Assembly (NCBI GenBank): GCA_905198825.1
Contig: CAJKEF010000015.1
Coordinates: 1-11,913 of the forward strand
Direction of reading: 5' to 3'
Origin: an uncultured Collinsella sp.
Lineage (GTDB): Bacteria; Actinomycetota; Coriobacteriia; Coriobacteriales; Coriobacteriaceae
Length of the DNA stretch: 11,913 nt
The translations under genes were made by a program, and so were the position numbers. Positions within the stretch are counted from its first letter, which is position 1, and each line of letters opens with the position of its first letter. Below the pieces are notes generated by a model. That model saw nothing but the letters and a program-made list of their open reading frames with translations. It had not been told where the DNA came from and searched no databases. Below, piece by piece: positions 6,047 to 11,913 of the stretch.

Positions 6047-7180
6047 TTAGATGCGGTTCATCTGGGTTGCAACCTTGTTGTACCAGTCCTGCCACGTGGG
6101 CGGGCAGTACTTTTTGGCGGCTGCCGGGGTAAGCGTGGAGCCATAGTTGGCGCCCAGGTAGGCAACGTGGGCAGAGACGCCCTCGCTCCAGCTACCAAAG
6201 CTCCGCCAGCCGCCGCCGCGGGCGCTCCAGCCCCAGGCGTTATAGGAGCCGGCACAATAGAGGCCCTTGCTGCTCTCGATGCAGGCGATGGCGGGAGACC
6301 AGCGAGGGTCAACACCGGTGTTCCAGGCTGCCACGGCAAAGTTGTAACCTTGGCCTGCCATGGGGGAGCCGGCGAGGTAGTTGTCGATGCGACTCGTCCA
6401 CTCGTTGACAAACGAGTCGTAATCGGAGTTGCCGGTATTGGAGCTGTTCACCGTGGTGTCGATGGTGGTGTTGGCGTTATTGGCCTGGCTGTTGGAGTTG
6501 TTGCCGCTCACACCCTCGCCCGAGAGCTTCTCGGCGGCAGCGGCCTTGTCGGCCTCGAGCTTGGCCAGCTCGGCGGCATTCTCCTGCTCGGCCTTTGCCT
6601 GGGCTTCGCTGCGAAGCTGCTGGGCCTGTGCCAGTGCGTCCTCGGCGGTTTTCTGCTCGGTCTCGAGTTGGGACTTGGCCTGCTCGAGCTCGGTCTTGTT
6701 CTGCTCGAGTTCGGTCTGCATCTTGTTGAGCTCTTCGATCTCGTCGACGCTCGAGCTCGTGATCTGGTTGGTGTACTTGCAGGTGGTGATGAACTCGCCC
6801 AGGCTCTGCGCGTTGACCAGGAAGCTCACGATGGGGTTGGTGCCCTTCTGGTACTTATACAGATCGCGCATGGCGGAGCTCGCCTTGGCCTGTTGATCGG
6901 GAAGTTCGGCTTCGATCTTCTCGATGCTTGCCTCGTTAGTGTCGATTTGCTTCTGCAGATCCTCGAGCTTGGTGCGGGCTTCGTTGTAGGCACTCGTGGC
7001 GGTTTCGATTTTCTGCTGGGCAGCGGAAAGCTGATCCTGCGTTGCCTGCGAGGCGGCATAGGCTGCGACGGGGGAGAGCATCGGCGCGGCCGTCAGTGCA
7101 ACGGCGAGCGCGGCACTCGTGATGATACGAGCCGGCTTCGACGCGATGAGCGCTGCGGTGCGATGGTTCGAATGCTGCAT
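6047..7180 (-). CDS. Secreted coiled-coil protein with C-terminal lysozyme/transglycosylase-like domain
   Basis: This 377-residue exported protein should act in cell-wall remodelling. A signal peptide (about 1-42) has a basic N-region, a hydrophobic core and a probable AYA cleavage site. Two long coiled-coil blocks follow (about 45-95 and 140-220), as in the PcsB/CwlO type of division-associated hydrolases, where the coiled coil docks to a membrane partner. A Ser/Asn/Thr-rich linker (about 221-251) leads to a C-terminal domain with WSPAIACIESSKG and YNAWGWSARGGGW. This pattern matches lysozyme-fold lytic transglycosylases, with E302 as candidate catalytic acid. It ends with TPAAAKKYCPPTWQDWYNKV. 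Start choice: the ATG at 7180 has AGAGGGA just upstream; a TTG at 7195 is less likely. It is divergent from the D-aspartate ligase gene, so both may respond to wall status. Hydrolytic activity is predicted, not shown. Confidence 0.8.
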   Translation of the reverse strand: MQHSNHRTAALIASKPARIITSAALAVALTAAPMLSPVAAYAASQATQDQLSAAQQKIETATSAYNEARTKLEDLQKQIDTNEASIEKIEAELPDQQAKASSAMRDLYKYQKGTNPIVSFLVNAQSLGEFITTCKYTNQITSSSVDEIEELNKMQTELEQNKTELEQAKSQLETEQKTAEDALAQAQQLRSEAQAKAEQENAAELAKLEADKAAAAEKLSGEGVSGNNSNSQANNANTTIDTTVNSSNTGNSDYDSFVNEWTSRIDNYLAGSPMAGQGYNFAVAAWNTGVDPRWSPAIACIESSKGLYCAGSYNAWGWSARGGGWRSFGSWSEGVSAHVAYLGANYGSTLTPAAAKKYCPPTWQDWYNKVATQMNRI

Positions 7181-7241
7181 CCAGTCCCTCTGCAATCAAT
7201 CGTAGGTTATAGTTCGAAAGGTATTCTACTACTGCTTTCGA

Positions 7242-7289
7242 CCTCAACTTGAACCTTAAAGGTTCTAAAGGGTCAAGTTGAACTTGAGG
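7242..7289. promoter_or_regulatory. Cluster of palindromes in the divergent promoter region (operator candidates)
   Basis: Within the 314-base gap between the wall hydrolase and the ligase gene lie two odd-length perfect palindromes: GAACCTTAAAGGTTC (7251-7265) and TCAAGTTGAACTTGA (7273-7287). Their centres are 22 bases apart, about two helical turns. In addition TCAACTTGA (7244-7252) and TCAAGTTGA (7273-7281) form a longer inverted repeat. A related half-site, GTTCAAC, recurs at 7337-7343. The layout suggests binding of one or two dimeric regulators; the AACTTGA elements recall MerR-type operators. The regulator is not in the window. Confidence 0.5.
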
Positions 7290-7408
7290 TTTTGGCCTTG
7301 ACCTGCAGTTATAGTGAATTGTTAAGAAACCATAGAGTTCAACTTTAACGTTACGGAACCCTGCGGGCTCGATCATAAGCGCCTGCTTGCCATAGATATG
7401 GTGGAACT

Positions 7409-7438
7409 TTGGGAAGCGGCGGTTTGGCACGCTAGAAT
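7409..7438 (+). promoter_or_regulatory. Candidate promoter of the ligase-racemase operon
   Basis: TTGGGA (7409-7414) and TAGAAT (7433-7438) are spaced 18 bases apart, a reasonable vegetative -35/-10 pair. Transcription would start near 7445, giving a leader of about 50 bases before the ATG at 7495. Confidence 0.45.
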
Positions 7439-7494
7439 AAACCTGTTGCATAAAGACCGCCCATCGTACGGGCAGTTGATGATAGGAAGTTTCC

Positions 7495-8751
7495 ATGGCA
7501 TTGCAGTTTACAGAGCGCGAGTTTATACCCGTGCTGCTCGGCGGCGATATCAACGCCTATTCGGTGGCGCGCGCCTTCTACGAGGAGTATCAGGTCAAGA
7601 GCCTGGTCTTTGGCAAGTATCAGACGGGTCCTGCATACCGCAGCCAGATTATCGACTATACGCCCAATGTGGATATCGACACCATGCCGGTCATGATCGA
7701 GACCGTCAACGGCATTGCACAGGCCAATCCCGATAAGAAGATTATCCTCATGGGCTGCGGCGATAACTACGTCGCGCTTGCCGCACAGGCTCAGGATGCC
7801 GGCCAGCTTGCCTCCAACGTCATCGCGCCCTATGCGCCCTACAGCATGCTCGAGCAGTGCCAGAAGAAGGAGATCTTCTACGAGCTGTGCGAGAAGCACG
7901 GTGTGCCCTATCCGCACACGTTTACCTTTACCATGGCGATGCTCAACGCCCAGGGCGAGGCTTCCGCCGAGGTGCTCGACCAGATCGACTTCCCTTTCCC
8001 GATGATTCTGAAGCCCTCTGACGGCATCATGTGGTGGGAGCACGAGTTCGAGGGCCAGAAGAAGGCCTACGAGATTGCCGATCGCGCCGAGCTGGAGCAG
8101 GTCATTCGCGATGTGTACGCCAGTGGCTACACCGATGACCTCATCTTGCAGGACCGCGTGCCCGGCAACGACGAGTACATGCGCGTGCTTACCAGTTATT
8201 CCGACCGCAACGGCAAGGTTCGCATGATGTGCCTGGGCCACGTGCTGCTCGAGGAGCATCAGCCCCATGGTGTCGGCAACCATGCATGCATCATTACCGA
8301 GCCTAACGACGAGCTCATGGGCGGCGTGCGCAAGTTGCTCGAGGACCTTAAGTTCACGGGCTTCTCCAACTTCGACGTCAAGTACGACCAGCGCGATGGT
8401 TCGTTTAAGTTCTTCGACTTCAACACGCGTCAGGGCCGCAGTAACTACTACGTCACCAACAGCGGCTTTAACGTTGCCAAGTACGTGGTGGATGAGTACG
8501 TCTATAACCGTCCGTTTGAGCCGGAATTTGTGACGGCGCAGGACGAGGCGCTGTGGATGGTCGTCCCCATGGGCGTCGTTGACAAGTATGTCAAGGACCC
8601 CGAGCTGCGTGCGAAGGCGCATCGTCTGGCCAAGGAGGGCAAGGCTGCCGATCCTTCGTTTATGAAGGGCGATTTTGTCTTTAACCGCTGGTTGCGCATG
8701 TGGCACACCAAGCTGCGTCACTTTAAGCTGTTCAAGACGTATTACAAGTAG
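7495..8751 (+). CDS. ATP-grasp ligase, probable D-aspartate ligase of peptidoglycan cross-bridge synthesis
   Basis: This 418-residue cytoplasmic enzyme has an ATP-grasp fold: an N-terminal pre-ATP domain with VLLGGDINAYSVAR (13-26), PFPMILKPSDG (167-177), the ATP-binding stretch LILQDRVPGNDEYMR (216-230), and the metal-binding end of the fold FDFNTRQGRSNYY (307-319). Aslfm of Enterococcus faecium, an ATP-grasp ligase that joins D-aspartate to the side chain of the peptidoglycan diamino acid, is the closest kind of enzyme I recognise. The key support is context: an aspartate racemase gene follows on the same strand, the same pairing as in enterococci. The product would be a D-Asp (or D-isoasparagine) cross-bridge on UDP-MurNAc-pentapeptide. 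The start has AGGAAG five bases upstream. The family is firm. The exact substrate could instead be another amine/carboxylate pair. Confidence 0.75.
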   Translation: MALQFTEREFIPVLLGGDINAYSVARAFYEEYQVKSLVFGKYQTGPAYRSQIIDYTPNVDIDTMPVMIETVNGIAQANPDKKIILMGCGDNYVALAAQAQDAGQLASNVIAPYAPYSMLEQCQKKEIFYELCEKHGVPYPHTFTFTMAMLNAQGEASAEVLDQIDFPFPMILKPSDGIMWWEHEFEGQKKAYEIADRAELEQVIRDVYASGYTDDLILQDRVPGNDEYMRVLTSYSDRNGKVRMMCLGHVLLEEHQPHGVGNHACIITEPNDELMGGVRKLLEDLKFTGFSNFDVKYDQRDGSFKFFDFNTRQGRSNYYVTNSGFNVAKYVVDEYVYNRPFEPEFVTAQDEALWMVVPMGVVDKYVKDPELRAKAHRLAKEGKAADPSFMKGDFVFNRWLRMWHTKLRHFKLFKTYYK

Positions 8752-8760
8752 ATGAGCGCG

Positions 8761-8790
8761 GCGCCCGCCCGGTTTGCATCGGACGGGCGC
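8761..8790 (+). repeat. GC-rich intergenic hairpin between ligase and racemase
   Basis: GCGCCCGCCCG (8761-8771) pairs with CGGACGGGCGC (8780-8790), with one mismatch and an 8-base loop. It starts ten bases after the ligase stop and has no T-run. It could protect the upstream mRNA or lower expression of the racemase, and it does not look like a complete terminator. Confidence 0.45.
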
Positions 8791-8823
8791 GGGCATGATA
8801 CGAGCAATTGCATGGGCGTCACC

Positions 8824-8830
8824 AAGGAGG
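8824..8830 (+). promoter_or_regulatory. Ribosome binding site deciding the racemase start
   Basis: AAGGAGG lies five bases before the ATG at 8836. An earlier in-frame ATG at 8752 would add 28 residues encoded by the hairpin region and lacks a good site, so 8836 is chosen. Confidence 0.8.
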
Positions 8831-8835
8831 CGGCG

Positions 8836-9582
8836 ATGGAAAAGCTGGGAGTTATCGGCGGCATGGGCGCTGAGGCCACGTCGTATTACTACGACCAGGT
8901 CGTGCGTCATACGGCTGCTGCCTGTGATCAGGAGCATATCGACATGGTGGTACTTTCCAAGTCGACCATGCCCGACCGTACGCTGGCCATCAAGACCGGC
9001 GAGCATGCCGAGCTGCTGGCGACCATGAAGGAATGTGCACGGGCACTCGAGGGGCTGGGCTGTGCGCACATTGCCATTCCCTGCAACACGTCGCACTACT
9101 TCTACGACCAGATCCAGTCGTTTACGAAGGTGCCGATTATCCATATGCCGCGTGAGTCGGTGCGCTATGCTCTGGCCGGTGCGGTGATGGGGGAGTGCGA
9201 GTTCGACCCCAACCTGAGTATGCCGGCCGAGCCGGTGCACAAGATTGGCATCATGGGCACCGACGGAACCGTGGGCGCGGGCGTCTACGGCCGCGAATGT
9301 AAGGCTGCGGGTGTTGAGGTTGTCTATCCCAGCGAGAAACGTCAGAACGATGTGATGTCGCTTATCTACGATGATGTGAAGGCCGGACGTGAGCCCGATA
9401 TGGATAAGTTCGACCGCGTGATGTGGGAGTTCGCCCGTAGCGGCTGCGACCGCGTCATTCTGGCCTGCACCGAGCTCTCGGTGCTGCAAAAGTACCGAGA
9501 GATGCCCGAGATTACCCTTGACGCCATGGACGTCCTGGTGCGCGAATCCATCATCCGCAGTGGTGCTCCCTATCGCCTGTAG
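8836..9582 (+). CDS. Aspartate racemase (Asp/Glu racemase superfamily)
   Basis: This 248-residue cofactor-independent racemase should interconvert L- and D-aspartate in the cytoplasm. The N-terminus MEKLGVIGGMGAEAT is typical of the aspartate racemase branch. The two catalytic cysteines are visible in PCNTSHYF (C83) and ACTELSVL (C211), the expected two-base pair. Length is normal for the family. It lies 84 bases after the ATP-grasp ligase gene on the same strand, so it probably supplies D-Asp for that ligase. The intervening GC-rich hairpin may tune its expression. The start is set by a strong ribosome binding site. A broad-specificity amino-acid racemase, or a hydantoin-type member, is a less likely alternative. 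Confidence 0.85.
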   Translation: MEKLGVIGGMGAEATSYYYDQVVRHTAAACDQEHIDMVVLSKSTMPDRTLAIKTGEHAELLATMKECARALEGLGCAHIAIPCNTSHYFYDQIQSFTKVPIIHMPRESVRYALAGAVMGECEFDPNLSMPAEPVHKIGIMGTDGTVGAGVYGRECKAAGVEVVYPSEKRQNDVMSLIYDDVKAGREPDMDKFDRVMWEFARSGCDRVILACTELSVLQKYREMPEITLDAMDVLVRESIIRSGAPYRL

Positions 9583-9589
9583 CCCTCGA

Positions 9590-9622
9590 CCTGCCAAAAA
9601 GGGACAGGTTTATTTTGGTAGG
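9590..9622 (+). repeat. REP-like hairpin or first of two tandem terminators
   Basis: CCTGCCAAAA (9590-9599) pairs with TTTTGGTAGG (9613-9622) with one G-U pair, around a 13-base loop holding AGGGACAGGTTTA, and is followed by TTTTATC. It could be a weak terminator for the racemase gene. The GGGACAGGTTTATTTTGG stretch also resembles dispersed palindromic repeats that I recall from other bacterial genomes; that memory is not verified here. Confidence 0.45.
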
Positions 9623-9641
9623 TTTTATCTGAGGAAACAGC

Positions 9642-9678
9642 AAGGCCTCGACTCGTTTGGTGCGAGCCGAGGCCTTTT
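9642..9678 (+). terminator. Intrinsic terminator after the racemase gene
   Basis: AAGGCCTCG (9642-9650) pairs with CGAGGCCTT (9668-9676). An inner CTCG/CGAG stem extends the structure, and it ends in TTTT. It separates the racemase from the convergent transporter genes. Confidence 0.85.
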
Positions 9679-9706
9679 GCATTTGTCGGTTGCCGGTGGC
9701 GATGGG

Positions 9707-10453
9707 CTAGAACAGGAAGCCAAAAACGATGAGGGCAATGCTGACAATAAGTATGGCAATGTCCAGGCCCTTGATGGGGTAGCGCTTGTACGAGCTCGCG
9801 CGCGTGCGCAGGTAGAAGCCGCGCTGCTCGGCTGCCAGGGCCGTGGCATCGGTTTTACCCACGCTCGAGATCAGTAGCGGCACGCACAACGGCAGCATGA
9901 GCTTGAGCTTCTTGATGGGGTTCTTGGTGTCATACTCGATGCCGCGTGCGGTCTGCGCCTCCATGATGGCGTTCATCTCCTGGCCAAACACTGGCACAAA
10001 GCGCAGCGCCGTGGTAAAGGTGAAGGCATAGCGATATGGCACGTGCAGCACCTCGACGCAGGCGTTGGCAAGGTCGTTGAGCTTGGTCACCATGAGCATG
10101 AGGATGAGTGGTAACGCCACACCCAGTAGGCGCAGACAGGCCTTCGATCCTGTGATGAGGCCCGTGTCGGTGATAAAGCCCCACACCACGTTGCCATCGC
10201 GCATAAAGGCCAGCTGGAGCACCAGCATGATAAGCGCGAGCGGAATCAGCAACTTGAGCAGCGAGAGCAGACGATCGACGACGCCGGCATAGGCACCCAG
10301 TGCAAGGGTGAGTGCCAAAAAGCCCAGCAGCGCTACGTAGGTGTCGGACAAGAAGATGCCGACGATGATGGCGGCGGCGAGGCCCAGTTTGACGACGGGG
10401 TTCAGGCGATGCAGCAGCGTATCGCCCGGCATGTAGTCGATGACGTTAACCAC
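9707..10453 (-). CDS. ecfT: ECF transporter transmembrane component EcfT
   Basis: This 248-residue integral membrane protein couples the ATPases to a substrate-binding S component. The N-terminus has the usual IDYMPGDTLLHRLNPVVKLG lead-in. Hydrophobic segments follow at about 25-70, 75-90, 108-125 and near the end (about 232-248). The cytoplasmic coupling region carries ARG in AQTARGIEYD (169-171) and a second, altered QRG in AAEQRGFYLRTR (210-212); these helices contact the two ATPases. The start is a GTG at 10453, which overlaps the last eight bases of the ATPase gene and has AAGGAG ten bases upstream. An ATG at 10486 would give 259 residues but a 41-base overlap. Overlap means translational coupling with EcfA. 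The vitamin or metal transported cannot be told from this protein. Confidence 0.85.
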   Translation of the reverse strand: MVNVIDYMPGDTLLHRLNPVVKLGLAAAIIVGIFLSDTYVALLGFLALTLALGAYAGVVDRLLSLLKLLIPLALIMLVLQLAFMRDGNVVWGFITDTGLITGSKACLRLLGVALPLILMLMVTKLNDLANACVEVLHVPYRYAFTFTTALRFVPVFGQEMNAIMEAQTARGIEYDTKNPIKKLKLMLPLCVPLLISSVGKTDATALAAEQRGFYLRTRASSYKRYPIKGLDIAILIVSIALIVFGFLF

Positions 10454-11913
10454 GGTGGACCATCTCCTTGGTAATTCGAACGACATCGGTGACCTCGCTC
10501 ACCTGCGCAAAAGCGGGCGAGACGGAAGATGCCAGACGGCGCGAGAGTTCAATAACCTGGGGAGGCTCCACGTAGGCACGCCGCATGAGATCGATGTTCG
10601 AGAATAACTCGTGCGTGCGGCCGCGGTCGAGGATGCGACCGTCGGCCATTACCACAATGCGCTCGGCAAAATCCGAGACGACTTCCATATCGTGGCAGAC
10701 CATGATAACGGCGCAACCGCGCTCGGCCATGGTGCGCACCGTTTCCATGACGGTCATGCACTCGCGGTAATCAAGGCCGCTCGTGGGCTCGTCGAGCACA
10801 ACGATCTTGGGCTCTACGACCACGACAGAGGCGAGTGCCACCATCTGGCGCTGACCGCGCGAGAGCGAGAAGGGCGCCTCGTCGGCCGGCAAGCCAAAGC
10901 GGTCGATGACGAGCTGGGCGCGACGCAGAGCCTCGGCACGGTCCATGCCGCCAAGCTCCAAGCCAAAGGCGACCTCGTCGAGCACGGTGTCCTTGCAGAT
11001 CTGACGGTCAGGGTTTTGGAAGAGGGTCGCGACCTCGCGGGCAATGCGGCTCGTGGGGACGGTTGCAGTATCCAGTCCCGTGACGCGTACGCTGCCCGAG
11101 GCGGGCTTGAGCAGGCCCGTGAGCAGCTTGGTGAGCGTGGTCTTGCCGGCACCGTTCTGGCCGACGATGCCCACGAGCTCGCCGGGGTAGACGCGCATCT
11201 CGAGGTCGTTGACGGACGCGCCGCCGTTGGGGTACGAGAAGTTGACGCCCGAGAGCTCCACCACGGGCTCGGCGCCCTCGGCGTGCGGTCGGGCGGCGGG
11301 CACGTGGCGCGAGCCCGCGCGGGCCGCGGCTGCCACGTCCTTCTCGCCGGGGGTGGGAACGTGGCCGGCGACGAGGTCCGCCACCAGCTCCTTTGCCTCG
11401 GCGACGTTCAGGCAGGGGGCGGACCCGGCCGCAATGACGCCGCGCTGGGCCAGGCTGTTTGCCATGCGGGCCACGCGGGGGCTGTCCACGCCCATGGAGC
11501 GCAGCTCGGAGGCGTGGCTGAAGACCTCGTGCGGCTCCCCGTCAAAGGCGAGGGCGCCCTCGTTCATGACCAGCACGCGGCCGCAGTACTTGCTGAGAAG
11601 GGCCACCTTCTGCTCGATGACCACGATGGTGACGCCGGTGAGCTCGTTGGCCTTGCGCAGGGTCTCGAAGACCAGCGTGGAGCTGGCGGGGTCCAGGGCC
11701 GCGGTGGGCTCGTCGAGCACCAGGACGCGCGGGGCCAGCGCCAGGATGGCCGCGATGGCCACCTTCTGCTTCTGACCGCCGGAGAGCGTGGCGATCTCGC
11801 GCTCGCGCAGGTCGGAGATGCCGACGGTGGCCAGCGTCTGGCTGATGCGCTCCTCGATTTGGTCGTGCGGGACGCCAAAGTTCTCTAGCCCGAAGAGCAT
11901 CTCGTCCTCGACG
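10446..11913 (-). CDS. Fused double ATPase of an ECF transporter (EcfA1-EcfA2/YkoD type), partial at right edge
   Basis: The frame is open to the window end, so the N-terminus with the first Walker A is missing. Two ABC ATPase domains are fused through an Ala-rich linker. Numbering from the ATG at 11900, domain 1 shows LSGGQKQKVAIA (39-50), Walker B VLVLDEPTAALD, and VVIEQKVALL where a switch histidine is expected. The linker is about 155-212. Domain 2 has Walker A GQNGAGKTT (247-255), Q-loop LFQNPDRQ, a signature LSRGQRQMVALA (346-357), Walker B IVVLDEPTSGLD and H-loop VCHD. Fused EcfA pairs like this power vitamin or metal uptake with EcfT, whose gene overlaps its 3' end. The S component gene is probably to the right. 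The first domain is noticeably richer in GC at third positions than the second. Confidence 0.88.
   Translation of the reverse strand, partial: VEDEMLFGLENFGVPHDQIEERISQTLATVGISDLREREIATLSGGQKQKVAIAAILALAPRVLVLDEPTAALDPASSTLVFETLRKANELTGVTIVVIEQKVALLSKYCGRVLVMNEGALAFDGEPHEVFSHASELRSMGVDSPRVARMANSLAQRGVIAAGSAPCLNVAEAKELVADLVAGHVPTPGEKDVAAAARAGSRHVPAARPHAEGAEPVVELSGVNFSYPNGGASVNDLEMRVYPGELVGIVGQNGAGKTTLTKLLTGLLKPASGSVRVTGLDTATVPTSRIAREVATLFQNPDRQICKDTVLDEVAFGLELGGMDRAEALRRAQLVIDRFGLPADEAPFSLSRGQRQMVALASVVVVEPKIVVLDEPTSGLDYRECMTVMETVRTMAERGCAVIMVCHDMEVVSDFAERIVVMADGRILDRGRTHELFSNIDLMRRAYVEPPQVIELSRRLASSVSPAFAQVSEVTDVVRITKEMVHRG

Noticed and set aside
6035..7252. A 405-codon plus-strand frame, Gly/Leu-rich, that could look like a membrane protein
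   Set aside because: It is the complement of the coiled-coil secreted protein. The Leu/Gly repeats arise from Gln/Glu/Ala codons read backwards, and it begins next to a terminator.
7432..9597. A 721-codon open frame on the minus strand opposite the ligase and racemase
   Set aside because: It is antisense to two genes with clear ATP-grasp and racemase motifs. It reads as His/Val/Leu-rich sequence without domains, as expected from codon bias in GC-rich genes.
10611..11888. A 425-codon plus-strand frame opposite the double ATPase
   Set aside because: Composition is Gly/His/Ala/Val biased, without motifs; an antisense shadow.

Overview
The window looks like chromosome of a GC-rich, anaerobic, Gram-positive actinobacterium of the Coriobacteriia, most likely Collinsella or a close relative. 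This is inferred from the gene repertoire: an iron-sulfur/flavin Old Yellow Enzyme, aconitase X, a D-aspartate ligase/racemase pair, a coiled-coil secreted wall protein with a lysozyme-like tail, and an ECF transporter with fused ATPases. Codon use and the lack of lipopolysaccharide genes agree, but no rRNA or marker gene is present to prove it. No tRNA, rRNA, CRISPR array or complete insertion sequence was seen.

Region 1 (1-3402, minus strand) is a two-gene operon. An OYE-type FMN/FAD/4Fe-4S oxidoreductase is followed 21 bases later by an aconitase X catalytic subunit that runs off the left edge. Together they suggest a reductive/dehydrating pathway for an unknown small organic acid.

Region 2 (3403-6036, plus strand) starts with an intergenic stretch holding a 21-codon micro-ORF and two inverted repeats. 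The second repeat ends at the ribosome binding site of a membrane-anchored FxLYD-domain protein. Next come a small HTH protein and a Ser/Thr protein kinase with C-terminal membrane segments. The kinase may begin on a leaderless transcript. A strong bidirectional terminator closes the region.

Region 3 (6047-9680) concerns the cell wall. A secreted coiled-coil protein with a lysozyme-like C-terminal domain (minus strand) diverges from an ATP-grasp ligase resembling D-aspartate ligase, followed by an aspartate racemase (plus strand). The racemase would supply D-Asp and the ligase would attach it to a peptidoglycan precursor as cross-bridge. The divergent promoter region carries several 15-bp palindromes.

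Region 4 (9707-11913, minus strand) encodes an ECF transporter module: a double-ATPase EcfA protein (cut by the right edge) translationally overlapping EcfT. The substrate-binding S component is not in the window. One of the two composite ATPase sites looks degenerate.
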